A stretch of DNA of 64,000 bases. Origin: Dinoroseobacter sp034111085. GTDB taxonomy: Bacteria; Pseudomonadota; Alphaproteobacteria; Rhodobacterales; Rhodobacteraceae. The stretch covers positions 1 through 64,000 of the forward strand of contig JAWUXZ010000067.1 of assembly GCA_034111085.1 (NCBI GenBank), given 5' to 3'. Below the pieces are notes generated by a model that worked only from the letters and a program-made list of their open reading frames with translations, was not told where the DNA came from and did not search any database. Shown in pieces: positions 26,842 through 35,735 of the stretch; the stretch's first letter is position 1; each line of letters begins with the position of its first letter. Made by a program: the position numbers and the translations under genes.

Positions 26842-27495
26842 TTAGACGATCTTAATGCCTGCCTTGGCCGCGTCTTTCAGGAATGTGGCCAGACCTTGAT
26901 CGGTCAGCGGGTGGCTTGCCAACTTCTTGATGACCTCGGGCGGCGCAGTGATCACGTCCGCGCCGATTTTGGCGGCATCGGTGACGTGGTTCACGGTGCG
27001 GATGGACGCCGCAAGGATTTCCGTGTCAAACGAGTAGTTGTCATAGATTTCCCGAATGTCCGCGATCAGGTCCATGCCGTCGATGTTGATGTCATCCAAG
27101 CGCCCGATGAAGGGCGAGATAAACGTGGCACCCGCTTTGGCGGCGAGCAACGCTTGGTTTGCCGAAAAGCACAGCGTCACGTTAACCATCTGGCCTTCGT
27201 CGCTTAACGTTTTGCAGGCCTTCAAACCGGCCCATGTCATTGGCACTTTGACGGCGATATTCTCAGCAATCGCGGCCAGCTTGCGGCCCTCGGCGATCAT
27301 GTCGTCGGCTTCAGTCGCGATCACTTCGGCGGAGACCGGACCATCCACGAGGGCGCAAATCTCTTTGGTCACTTCGAGGATGTCGCGTCCCGATTTCATG
27401 ATCAGCGACGGGTTCGTGGTGACCCCATCGACCATGCCCAAATCGTTGAGCTCGGCAATCGCGTCGATCTCGGCGGTGTCTACAAAAAATTTCAT
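26842..27495 (-). CDS. fsa: Fructose-6-phosphate aldolase (transaldolase-like)
   Basis: A 217-residue TalC/FSA-type protein. It starts with MKFFVDTAEIDAI and has the Schiff-base Lys83 in AVKVPMTWAG. The family cleaves fructose 6-phosphate to dihydroxyacetone and glyceraldehyde 3-phosphate, or acts as a small transaldolase. Which of these applies cannot be read by eye. I chose the ATG at 27495 because the family N-terminus begins exactly there, with AAGGGG upstream. It is divergent from priA. Confidence 0.9.
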   Translation of the reverse strand: MKFFVDTAEIDAIAELNDLGMVDGVTTNPSLIMKSGRDILEVTKEICALVDGPVSAEVIATEADDMIAEGRKLAAIAENIAVKVPMTWAGLKACKTLSDEGQMVNVTLCFSANQALLAAKAGATFISPFIGRLDDINIDGMDLIADIREIYDNYSFDTEILAASIRTVNHVTDAAKIGADVITAPPEVIKKLASHPLTDQGLATFLKDAAKAGIKIV

Positions 27496-27570
27496 GGCGG
27501 TGGCCCCTTGGCTGGGTTGGATTTGCGTCCTGACTACCGCAGGCGCGCCCCACACGAAAGGGTCGGTGTG

Positions 27571-29766
27571 ATGGGCGGGGCTGAGTTTGCGCCAGGCGCA
27601 CGGATTGGCGTGCTGACGACGCAACCGCTGGACCGGATATTGGACTACCGCGCGCCTGAAACCGGGTGTTCTGCCGGTGATTTCGTCGAGGTGCCTTTGG
27701 GGCCGCGCAAGATCATTGGTGTGGTCTGGGGGCCGGGTGAAGGATCGTTTGATGCGGCCAAGCTGCGCGCGGCGTATCGACGGCTCGATGTGCCACCGAT
27801 GCGCGACGAGATGCGCGGGTTTCTGGAACGTGCTGCCGCCTACACGCTGACCCCGCTCGAGGCGATGCTGCGGCTGGCGACACGGGTCTCTGGGCTTGGT
27901 GATCCGCCCGGTGCGCGCAAGGTCTACGTGCTGGGAGGCCCGCCACCAGTAAGGTTAACGGACCCGCGCGCACGGGTGCTTGATGCGCTCGAAGACTATG
28001 GCGGGGCGGCTGTGGGACTGTCTGAGCTGGCCCATGCGGCAGGCGTCAGCCACGGAGTTGTTAAGGGTTTGGTGGGCCACGGCACGCTGATTGAGGTCGA
28101 AGCGCCCCGCGATGGCCCCTATCCGAGGCTTGATCCAAAACTGCCCGGAAAGCCCCTCGCCAAGGATCAGTTGCAGGGCGCAAATGTGCTACGCGAGGCT
28201 GCGCGCGAAGGCCGCTATGGCACGACATTGCTGAAGGGTGTCACTGGATCTGGCAAAACGGAAGTGTATCTGGAGGCGGTCGCGGAGTGCCTTGCGCAAG
28301 GCCGCCAAGGGCTGGTTTTGTTGCCCGAAATTGCGCTGACCGCAGAGTTCTTGACGAGGGTGGAAGCGCGGTTCGGTGAACGCCCCGCCGAGTGGCATTC
28401 GGGCGTAACACAGGCAGAGCGGCGACGCTGTTGGGCGATGGTGTCCAAAGGCCAAGCGCAGCTTGTTGTCGGCGCGCGCTCGGCCTTGTTTTTGCCGTTT
28501 CAAGACCTGGGGTTGATCGTGGTCGATGAGGAACATGACAGCTCGTACAAGCAGGAAGATGGTGCCCATTACAACGCTCGCGACATGGCAGTTTTGCGCG
28601 CCACATTGTGTTCAGCGCAGGTGGTTTTGGCCTCAGCCACGCCGTCACTGGAAAGCTGGGCGAATGCGGCTGCCGGCAAGTATGCGCGCCTCGATTTGAC
28701 CTCGCGGTTTGGGGACGCCGCGATGCCCGATCTGGCTGCGATTGACATGCGGTCTGAAGACGTCGCGTCTGGGACATGGATATCGCCAACGCTCGCGGCG
28801 GCGGTCCGTGTGCGGATGGAAAAAGGTGAACAGGCGCTGCTGTTTTTGAACAGGCGCGGTTACGCTCCGTTAACGCTTTGTCGGGCGTGCGGGCATCAAA
28901 TCGAGTGTTCGGAATGCGACGCGCGCATGGTTGAGCACCGGTTTCAGAAGCGGCTGATGTGCCACCAATGCGGGGCGTCACGGGCGATGCCAGAGGCCTG
29001 CCCAAGCTGCAAAGTCGAAGGCAAACTGGCCCCAGTCGGTCCGGGGGTGGAGCGTCTGGCTGAAGAGGTGACTGCATTGTTCCCTGACGCGCGGATGGCT
29101 ATTTTGTCGTCAGATTTATACGGGTCCGCCCGCGCGCTTAAGGCGCAGATTGAGGCGATTGCGGCGGGCGGTGCGGACATCATCATCGGCACACAGATCG
29201 TGGCAAAAGGGCATAACTTTCTAAAGCTTACCCTTGTTGGAGTGGTGGATGCGGACCTTGGCTTGCACGGGTCGGATTTGCGCGCAGCCGAGCGTACGTT
29301 TCAATTGATGCGTCAGGTTGCGGGGCGCGCGGGTCGGGTCGCCGATGCGCCGGGCCAAGCCTTGCTGCAAAGTTTTCAACCCGAGCATCCTGTGTTGCAA
29401 GCGATCCTGACAGGCGAGGATGAGGCCTTCTGGCAGGCCGAAGCCGACGCACGCAAGGCAGCCGGGATGCCGCCCTTTGGACGGCTTGCGGGCGTTGTGC
29501 TGAGTGGGCCGGATCAGGGGGTCGTGATGCAGATTGGACAAGCGCTGGCGCGCAACGCCGGCCCGTTAACTGCGATCGGGGCGCAAGTGTTCGGACCAGC
29601 GCTAGCCCCAATAGCGCGGATTCGTGGTCAATTCCGAGTGCGATTGTTGGTTAAAGCAGAGAAATCCGCGCCGTTGCAGACAGCACTTACGGACTGGGTG
29701 GCGCAAATCAGACGCCCGCCGAACCTGCGCCTGACCCTCGATATCGATCCACAGAGTTTTTACTAA
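27571..29766 (+). CDS. priA: Primosomal helicase PriA
   Basis: A 731-residue superfamily 2 helicase that restarts stalled replication forks. Walker A is GVTGSGKTEVY near residue 222, and the DEEH box is near 319-322. The zinc-binding cysteines lie between about residues 436 and 485 (CRACGHQIECSECDAR, CHQCGAS, CPSCKVEG), followed by helicase motifs V and VI (RQVAGRAGR). The ATG at 27571 is preceded by AAAGGG. The stop overlaps the phnM-like start (TAATG). Confidence 0.93.
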   Translation: MGGAEFAPGARIGVLTTQPLDRILDYRAPETGCSAGDFVEVPLGPRKIIGVVWGPGEGSFDAAKLRAAYRRLDVPPMRDEMRGFLERAAAYTLTPLEAMLRLATRVSGLGDPPGARKVYVLGGPPPVRLTDPRARVLDALEDYGGAAVGLSELAHAAGVSHGVVKGLVGHGTLIEVEAPRDGPYPRLDPKLPGKPLAKDQLQGANVLREAAREGRYGTTLLKGVTGSGKTEVYLEAVAECLAQGRQGLVLLPEIALTAEFLTRVEARFGERPAEWHSGVTQAERRRCWAMVSKGQAQLVVGARSALFLPFQDLGLIVVDEEHDSSYKQEDGAHYNARDMAVLRATLCSAQVVLASATPSLESWANAAAGKYARLDLTSRFGDAAMPDLAAIDMRSEDVASGTWISPTLAAAVRVRMEKGEQALLFLNRRGYAPLTLCRACGHQIECSECDARMVEHRFQKRLMCHQCGASRAMPEACPSCKVEGKLAPVGPGVERLAEEVTALFPDARMAILSSDLYGSARALKAQIEAIAAGGADIIIGTQIVAKGHNFLKLTLVGVVDADLGLHGSDLRAAERTFQLMRQVAGRAGRVADAPGQALLQSFQPEHPVLQAILTGEDEAFWQAEADARKAAGMPPFGRLAGVVLSGPDQGVVMQIGQALARNAGPLTAIGAQVFGPALAPIARIRGQFRVRLLVKAEKSAPLQTALTDWVAQIRRPPNLRLTLDIDPQSFY

Positions 29767-30899
29767 TGCGTGGCGTCTTTACAAATGCCGAGGTGTTGGG
29801 GCCGCAGGGCTGGGAGGTCCGCGACCTGGCGCTAGACGGTACTAAGATCGCAAGCGAGGTGGACGCCAAGCGGTACGATCTGAGCGGGTTTCGACTGCTG
29901 CCGGGCATCGTGGATCTGCACGGCGACGGGTTTGAGCGTCACCTCGCGCCGCGTAGAGGTGCCGTGCAAGATCTGGGCGCTGGGCTTGCTGCGACGCAGG
30001 CAGAACTGGCGGCGAACGGGATTACAACCGCTGTTTTGGCGCAGTTTTTTAGCTGGGAAGGCGGGATGCGCAGCCCGGATTTTGCCGAAAGCATGGCTGC
30101 GGCGTTAAGCATGTTTCCATCGCTGCTTGATCTGCGGCTTCAGCTGCGGCTTGAGACGCATTTGACCGAAAGCTACGCGCGAGCTGAAGCGCTGATCGAG
30201 CGTCACAATGTTGGCTACTTGGTGCTGAACGACCACCTACCGCACACGGCGTTGGCCAAAGGACGCAGGCCGCCGCGTTTGACAGGACAAGCGTTGAAAT
30301 CTGGGCGCTCGCCCGAGGCACATTTGGCCCTTTTGACCGAACTCGCTGCGCGAGATGTGTCAGCGGAAGTTGCAGCACTTGTGGCGCGGTTAACCTTGAG
30401 GGGCGTGCTGGTCGGCAGCCATGATGACACCTCGCCGCAGATCCGCGCGACCTACCGCGCGATGGGGGCAAAATTGGCCGAATTTCCCGAGACCATCGAG
30501 ACGGCGCAGGCAGCCAAAGCGGCGGGCGATCCGGTGATCTTGGGTGCGCCAAACGTGCTGCGCGGGGGCAGTCATGCTGGCAAATTGCGCGCGGCGGATT
30601 TGGTGGACGCAGACCTGTGTGACGCTTTAGTTTCGGACTACCACTACCCGGCCATGATCGGCGCAGTGCAGCGACTGGTGGCAGATGGAGTGTGCGACTG
30701 GGCGGCGGCTTGGCAACTGGTTTCCGCGCGTCCAGCCGAGGTCTTAAGGCTGGCAGATCGCGGTACACTGGCACCCGGTAATCGCGCCGATATCATCGCT
30801 GTCGAGGCAGCAACTGGGCGCATTTGTATGACCCTCGCAGCGGGCCAGATTGCGTATCTGACGGACCCGCTTGCAGGGCGGTTGATCGCGGCAAAATAG
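29766..30899 (+). CDS. phnM: PhnM-like alpha-D-ribose 1-methylphosphonate 5-triphosphate diphosphatase
   Basis: A 377-residue amidohydrolase. The motif GIVDLHGDGFERHLAPR (residues 48-64) and the segment LVSDYHYPAMI near 290 are diagnostic of PhnM. PhnM releases diphosphate in the C-P lyase pathway for phosphonates. No phnGHIJKL genes lie nearby; the upstream neighbour is priA with a one-base overlap. It may therefore be a stray copy, or a paralogue acting on another nucleotide-like substrate. Confidence 0.8.
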   Translation: MRGVFTNAEVLGPQGWEVRDLALDGTKIASEVDAKRYDLSGFRLLPGIVDLHGDGFERHLAPRRGAVQDLGAGLAATQAELAANGITTAVLAQFFSWEGGMRSPDFAESMAAALSMFPSLLDLRLQLRLETHLTESYARAEALIERHNVGYLVLNDHLPHTALAKGRRPPRLTGQALKSGRSPEAHLALLTELAARDVSAEVAALVARLTLRGVLVGSHDDTSPQIRATYRAMGAKLAEFPETIETAQAAKAAGDPVILGAPNVLRGGSHAGKLRAADLVDADLCDALVSDYHYPAMIGAVQRLVADGVCDWAAAWQLVSARPAEVLRLADRGTLAPGNRADIIAVEAATGRICMTLAAGQIAYLTDPLAGRLIAAK

Positions 30900-30943
30900 A
30901 TCAAGACTAGACAACCTGTCGCACCCTCGTCAGGGTCCGCATC

Positions 30944-31408
30944 ATGGAACTTCGAGCCCGAAAACCGACTGATGACAGTGCCATTGACGACCTGTTGATC
31001 GCGGCCTTCGCCGGGGTTGAAGAGGCGCGATTGGTCGACCTTTTGCGCGATGAAAGTGCGATGGTGACAGAATTAGTGGCCGAGGATGATGGCCTAGTCG
31101 CGTATGCAGCACTCAGCCGAATGAAGGCCCCGGAAGGGTGGCTGGCATTGGCCCCAGTGGGCGTTTTCCCGACGCGTCAAAAGACTGGAATCGCGGCGCA
31201 GATAATCCGTGCGCTGCTGTTCGATGCACTTAGCCCAGTCGTAGTTATGGGTAAGCCAAGCTATTATGAACGCTTTGGATTTTCGGTATCAAGCGCGTGT
31301 GATTGGCGCTCGGCCTACCCCTTGGCCTATACCGCAATCTACCCGGCGGACACACCAGTGCCCTCGGGCACAGAGTTGATTTATCCAAGGGCGTTTCAAG
31401 ACATATGA
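30944..31408 (+). CDS. GNAT family N-acetyltransferase (YhbS-like)
   Basis: A 154-residue protein with the GNAT core. The acetyl-CoA-binding motif A is LAPVGVFPTRQKTGIAAQII near residues 67-86, followed by VMGKPSYYERFGFSVSSA, the YhbS-type beta-6/7 region. The acceptor is unknown. The gene lies 44 bases after phnM and overlaps the EamA gene by four bases. Confidence 0.82.
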   Translation: MELRARKPTDDSAIDDLLIAAFAGVEEARLVDLLRDESAMVTELVAEDDGLVAYAALSRMKAPEGWLALAPVGVFPTRQKTGIAAQIIRALLFDALSPVVVMGKPSYYERFGFSVSSACDWRSAYPLAYTAIYPADTPVPSGTELIYPRAFQDI

Positions 31409-32253
31409 CTGGCCTTCGCCTTCTGGGACTGACCGCGCTGACCTTGGTGTTTTTCGCGGCCAATTCGTTGTTAACCCGAGCGGCGTTAACCGATGCTGCA
31501 ATCGGCGCTGGACAGTTTGGATTGATCAGGTTGGCGGCGGGCACAGTGATGTTGGCGCTGCTGGTCTTGGTCTTAGGGCAGCGTCCAAAGATCATCCAAC
31601 AGGGCCGGCTGACGGCAGTGCTGGGCTTGTTCGTCTATATGGTCGGATTCTCAATCGCGTATGTCTGGCTTGATGCAGGCGTGGGCGCATTAATCTTGTT
31701 TGCAGTGGTGCAGGCGACGATGTTTGCGGGCGGCCTGATCTCGGGCGAAAAGGTGCCGTTTGGGCGCTGGTTCGGCATGGGCATTGCGATGGGCGGGCTG
31801 GTGTTTTTGTTCCTGCCGCGCATCGGGGCAGCACCGGAACCACTGGGTGTGATCTTGATGGTGGCAGGGGCGCTGGGCTTTGCGCTGTATTCATTGGTGG
31901 GGCGCGGATCAACCGCGCCTATCGCGGACACTGCGGTAAATTTTGGGCTCGCGACAGTGCTTGCCGCGTTGATCCCTTGGGGCCTGTTTGACCCGACACC
32001 CGTGACCGGATTTGGTGTGCTTTTGGCAGTGATCTCGGGCGCGATTACCAGCGGTTTGGGCTACGCGCTTTGGTACGCTTTGATGCCGCATCTGGGCGCT
32101 ACGCGCGCGGCGGTGGCACAGCTGAGCGCGCCCGCTTTGGCGCTGGCGGGTGGGGCGATTTTCTTGGCTGAGCCGATGACTATAGGCGCAATTTTAGCTG
32201 CTACGGCGATCATGTTGGGCGTCAGCATCGCTATCAGCGCGCGGGCTACTTAA
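31405..32253 (+). CDS. EamA/DMT-family transporter
   Basis: A 282-residue inner-membrane protein with about ten helices in two EamA repeats, starting at residue 5 and near residue 145 (VILMVAGALGFALYSLVGRGS). The ATG at 31405 overlaps the GNAT stop; a longer upstream frame is GNAT sequence read out of frame and is rejected. The substrate is unknown. It overlaps the convergent Nudix gene by eight bases. Confidence 0.84.
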   Translation: MTGLRLLGLTALTLVFFAANSLLTRAALTDAAIGAGQFGLIRLAAGTVMLALLVLVLGQRPKIIQQGRLTAVLGLFVYMVGFSIAYVWLDAGVGALILFAVVQATMFAGGLISGEKVPFGRWFGMGIAMGGLVFLFLPRIGAAPEPLGVILMVAGALGFALYSLVGRGSTAPIADTAVNFGLATVLAALIPWGLFDPTPVTGFGVLLAVISGAITSGLGYALWYALMPHLGATRAAVAQLSAPALALAGGAIFLAEPMTIGAILAATAIMLGVSIAISARAT

Positions 32254-32716
32254 TCAGCAATTCAAGCGGGTCATAAATGACTTCGTCGCCCCAAACGGCA
32301 TCTGGCAACGTGTCCGGTTTGTAGCGGATTTCTGCCATTTCTTCGCGTGTGAAAAACTGCCGTTCGGTGACGATGCCTTCGGGGTCACGCCATGTGTCAT
32401 CAAGCGTGCCACTGGTGATCTCTGCTCGAAAATAGACGTCAACTTGGTGAAAATCGCGCTTTGGATCGTGGAACTCGTTAACCATAGCAGGCATCCCGAT
32501 GGCGACGGTTAACCCTGTTTCCTCATGCACTTCGCGGATCAGGTTTTCATGGAGGCTGGAATGTGGCTCGGCCCCACCGCCGGGCGCGCACCAAAGGTCT
32601 GATACGCCGCCGCCCCACGCGTTTACCAAAAGCAAACGATTTCTGTGCACGATCAGCGCGCGCACGGCGAGACGGACGGGACGGGAGGCCATGTGGGGAT
32701 ATTGACGCAGCGGCAT
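32246..32716 (-). CDS. Nudix hydrolase
   Basis: A 156-residue protein. The Nudix box is near residues 47-70, ending in REVHEETGL, so the REUxEE metal-binding core is intact. The first conserved Glu of the box (G-x5-E) is replaced by Ser. The substrate, probably a nucleoside diphosphate derivative, cannot be named. The start is uncertain: ATG at 32716 or ATG at 32692, neither with a clear ribosome-binding site. Confidence 0.82.
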   Translation of the reverse strand: MPLRQYPHMASRPVRLAVRALIVHRNRLLLVNAWGGGVSDLWCAPGGGAEPHSSLHENLIREVHEETGLTVAIGMPAMVNEFHDPKRDFHQVDVYFRAEITSGTLDDTWRDPEGIVTERQFFTREEMAEIRYKPDTLPDAVWGDEVIYDPLELLIK

Positions 32717-32767
32717 GAGGCTCGCAACCCCTCGTCAGATACGTTTTGGATTCCTATCTTACACATC

Positions 32768-33559
32768 ATGCGCATCTTACTAGCCTTCGTGTTTCTCTCT
32801 TTCGTCCAGCCGATGTCGGCGAGGGCTGACTGCGTTGTCATGCTGCACGGGCTGGCGCGCAGCGAAGCGTCGTTAACTGTGCTCGAAGAATTGCTTGAGA
32901 GGGCTGGATACCGAGCTGTCACGCCAAGCTACGATTCGACCGAAGAAACGATTGAGCGGTTGGCCGCCAGCACCTTACCGCCAGCGCTTTCTGAATGCGG
33001 CGATGAGCGGGTCCATATCGTGACCCATTCGCTGGGTGGGATCTTGGTGCGCCAGTTTCTAAGTCAGAACACGATCCCGAGGTTGGGGCGTGTGGTGATG
33101 ATGGGCCCGCCCAATCATGGCTCGGAAATCGTGGATGAATTTTCGCATTTGCAACCATTCGGATGGCTGAATGGCCCTGCCGGGATGGAGCTAAGTACCG
33201 ACCCCGACAGCACTCCTAACCGGCTTGGCCCTGTGGATTTTGATTTGGGGATCATCGCGGGAAACCGCTCTCTTAACCCCATATATTCCAACTTGTTACC
33301 CGGTGAGGATGACGGCAAAGTTTCGGTTGAAAGCACCTATTTGGACGGCATGCGCGCCCATATTACGCTGCCCGTCACGCATACATTCATGATGAATAAT
33401 CCGCTGGTGGCAGCTCAGGTGGTCCATTACCTGCGCAAGGGCACGTTCGAGCCGGGCTTAACGCTCGGAGAGTTGCTTTTTGATATCGCCGCCAACGGTT
33501 TTGACTTTGAAGAAGCGTTGGCGGCCGAGGATTTGCGCGCACTTGCGCCCGCTGAATGA
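32768..33559 (+). CDS. Secreted alpha/beta hydrolase, lipase-like
   Basis: A 263-residue protein. Residues 1-20 are a signal peptide (MRILLAFVFLSFVQP...ARA). The mature part opens with VVMLHGLARSEASL (oxyanion region), and the nucleophile elbow is THSLGG near residue 90. PNHGSEIVDEF and a C-terminal TH in LPVTHTFMM (likely catalytic His) are also visible. The family contains periplasmic esterases and lipases; the substrate is unknown. The ATG at 32768 starts exactly at the signal peptide. Confidence 0.8.
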   Translation: MRILLAFVFLSFVQPMSARADCVVMLHGLARSEASLTVLEELLERAGYRAVTPSYDSTEETIERLAASTLPPALSECGDERVHIVTHSLGGILVRQFLSQNTIPRLGRVVMMGPPNHGSEIVDEFSHLQPFGWLNGPAGMELSTDPDSTPNRLGPVDFDLGIIAGNRSLNPIYSNLLPGEDDGKVSVESTYLDGMRAHITLPVTHTFMMNNPLVAAQVVHYLRKGTFEPGLTLGELLFDIAANGFDFEEALAAEDLRALAPAE

Positions 33560-33848
33560 GGGATCAAGCGCGTTATAGCCCGATTTGAGGGCTGTATTCA
33601 GCGTGCACGTCAAACTGTTATCCTTGAACAGGAGGGGGAAACCGTCCCGTCCGGGGTGTCACCGACAAAGGATAAAGTGCGAGCTGCCTTAGCAAACCGG
33701 AAACAACGCGAGCGCTAGCCTGTTTGGGCAACAACATTAACTACAGATGGTCTGCGTTCGTTAACGTTCGCATCTTTGGTTAACGGCACCAGTGTTAAGG
33801 TTAACGCAAAACCAACGGCGCTAGTGAAACATTAACCTTTTCAGAATC
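33560..33848. other. 289-base intergenic region rich in TTAAC elements
   Basis: No gene is visible between the hydrolase and the convergent oxygenase. Within 33733-33856 there are eight TTAAC- or TTAAG-type elements, including GTTAAC at 33760, 33779 and 33800 and the extended form TTAAGGTTAAC. The rest shows no T-rich terminator. It may be a protein-binding region or just the densest part of the regional motif cluster. Confidence 0.5.
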
Positions 33849-34628
33849 TTAGGTTAAGCGCCCATAAAATGTCATGCGGGCGCTTTCGGACAGGAACACG
33901 CCCGATTTTGAATTGTACGCGAGCACCGCCAGCATTCTTGTTCGGTCACTCTCATTGGGGGAGACTCGGTGGACTGAATTGCGCCCTCGAAAAAGAACCA
34001 GCGTGCCGGGGTCCATGGATAACGCATCCGGCTGGATCTGTTCGTCAAGTAACGCGCGCACGCCTTCAAAGTTCATCTCGCCCGCACCTGCGTCCCGAAA
34101 GTCTTTGATGTATTCAAATCGGCTGCCCGCGTCGGGCTTTTGGATCAGCAGCGTGATGGCGAAAGACGAGTTATCGAAATGCCAGCCCAACTCCTGGCCT
34201 CGGTTCGCGTAGTGAATGTTGATCGATGACAGCGGATCGGCGTAAGGGTGCAACTGCGCCTCGCCGGTCACTGCTTTGATGAAGCCTTGAAATAGAGCGG
34301 CGTCATAAAGTTGGCGCAGGGGCGAGTCTACGGCGACCTCGTCGTCGCAAATGCACCCTTTGGAGGACACAACTTGCCGGTTCGCGGCGTGCCTCTCGGG
34401 GAATGTTGGGTCGTTCGGCGTCAGATAGACAGAGTGGTTCTGCGCGCAGAAATAAGCCTTGTCCTGACCGGTGGCACTTTCGGCTTGCAGTGCCGTTAGG
34501 GCGGCGTCTTGGATGAAATCTGGCAATACCAGCGCGCCGTCACGATCGAGCGTGGCTTGGCAACGCGCCTCGAATTCCGGATCGCCCAGAGGATACTCGT
34601 TAAGGTTAACAATAGCGTCGAGTGTCAT
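33849..34628 (-). CDS. 2-oxoglutarate/Fe(II) oxygenase, HalD/ArpA type
   Basis: A 259-residue double-stranded beta-helix enzyme. The iron ligands are His150-x-Asp152 (GWHFDNSSF) and His220 (SVHRVSP), with Arg229 or Arg231 for 2-oxoglutarate. The overall pattern resembles the HalD/BesD group of free amino acid halogenases and hydroxylases. Those halogenases replace the Asp of H-x-D by Gly, and here Asp is kept, so hydroxylation is more likely. The substrate is unknown. It lies nine bases from the end of purK on the same strand. Confidence 0.75.
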   Translation of the reverse strand: MTLDAIVNLNEYPLGDPEFEARCQATLDRDGALVLPDFIQDAALTALQAESATGQDKAYFCAQNHSVYLTPNDPTFPERHAANRQVVSSKGCICDDEVAVDSPLRQLYDAALFQGFIKAVTGEAQLHPYADPLSSINIHYANRGQELGWHFDNSSFAITLLIQKPDAGSRFEYIKDFRDAGAGEMNFEGVRALLDEQIQPDALSMDPGTLVLFRGRNSVHRVSPNESDRTRMLAVLAYNSKSGVFLSESARMTFYGRLT

Positions 34629-34637
34629 GGAAAAATC

Positions 34638-35735
34638 CTACCCTTGGCGTGGCTGTACCCTGTTTACGTGCCCCATCTTGCGGCCCGCGCGCACGTCGGC
34701 TTTGCCATAAAGATGCAGCGCTGTACCCGGCTCACGCGCCAAGCCTTTGATCTGATCCACGGCGTCCCCAATCAGGTTTTCCATGATCACATCGGCATGG
34801 CGTTTGCCGTCGCCCAAGGGCCAGCCCGCGATTGCGCGGATGTGTTGCTCAAATTGGTCGACGGTGCAGCCGTTTTGGGTCCAGTGACCGGAATTGTGAA
34901 CGCGCGGGGCGATCTCGTTGACGATAAGGCCTTCATTGGTAACAAATAACTCCACCGCCAGAACGCCGACATAATCAAATGCGTTCAATAACTTGGCCGC
35001 AAGCAGTACCGCATCTTGACGATGTACCGGGGTCAGGCGCGCGGGCACTTTGGTTGTCGACAGGATGCCGCCCAGATGCACGTTCTCGCCCGGATCAAAG
35101 GCCGCGACGGAGCCATCGAGCCCGCGTGCAGCGATCACCGAGACCTCGTGGCTGAACTTCACGTGCCCTTCAAGGATTGCGGGTACGCCCTTGATATAGT
35201 CGAGGGCAACTTCGGCTTGCTCGGGCTTGGTGATCCTTAATTGCCCTCTGCCATCATAGCCCAAGCGGCGCGTTTTCAGAATCGCGGGTGTGCCGATTTG
35301 GGCAAGTGCGGCCTCCATCGAAGCCAGATCATCGACAGGCGCGAAAGGGGCCGTTTGAAAGCCGAGATCGCGCAGAAACTCTTTCTCGGTTAACCGGTCT
35401 TGGCTGACCTCCAAGGCGCGACGGCCGGGCCGGATCGGCTTGAGGCGGCCTAGAAGGTCAAGCGCGCTGGTCGGGATATTCTCAAACTCATAGGTGATGA
35501 CATCGACGGATTTGGCGAAGGCCGTCAGCGCCATCCGGTCGGTGTAGGATGCCGAGAAAAGCTGCGAGGCCACGTCGCCCGCCGGGCAGCACAAAGACGG
35601 CTCGTAGACATTTGTTTTTAAGCCGAGGCGTGCCGCTGCACATGCGAGCATCCGGCCCAATTGGCCGCCGCCTAGAATGCCGATGGTGGCCCCAGTACCC
35701 AAAGGCGCGGGAAGGTTAACGCTTGCATCAATCAT
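34638..35735 (-). CDS. purK: N5-carboxyaminoimidazole ribonucleotide synthase
   Basis: A 365-residue ATP-grasp enzyme that carboxylates AIR with bicarbonate in purine synthesis. The N-terminal GILGGGQLGRMLACAAARLG (residues 18-37) and the ATP-grasp motifs (ILKTRRLGYDGRGQ, NEIAPRVHNSGHWT) are typical. The length is normal. The gene overlaps the purE stop by eight bases, the usual purE-purK order. Confidence 0.94.
   Translation of the reverse strand: MIDASVNLPAPLGTGATIGILGGGQLGRMLACAAARLGLKTNVYEPSLCCPAGDVASQLFSASYTDRMALTAFAKSVDVITYEFENIPTSALDLLGRLKPIRPGRRALEVSQDRLTEKEFLRDLGFQTAPFAPVDDLASMEAALAQIGTPAILKTRRLGYDGRGQLRITKPEQAEVALDYIKGVPAILEGHVKFSHEVSVIAARGLDGSVAAFDPGENVHLGGILSTTKVPARLTPVHRQDAVLLAAKLLNAFDYVGVLAVELFVTNEGLIVNEIAPRVHNSGHWTQNGCTVDQFEQHIRAIAGWPLGDGKRHADVIMENLIGDAVDQIKGLAREPGTALHLYGKADVRAGRKMGHVNRVQPRQG

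Larger units (their letters stand above)
26042..35720. repeat. Regional cluster of GTTAAC / TTAAGGTTAAC short motifs
   Basis: GTTAAC occurs about 18 times between 26042 and 35720, for example at 26042, 26818, 27181, 27954, 28869, 29565, 30390, 31470, 31485, 32477, 32508, 32872, 33760, 33779, 33800, 34605, 35389 and 35715. Copies fall inside genes in different reading frames as well as between genes. None was found between about 11 and 26 kb. The pattern does not look like coding bias. Confidence 0.5.
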
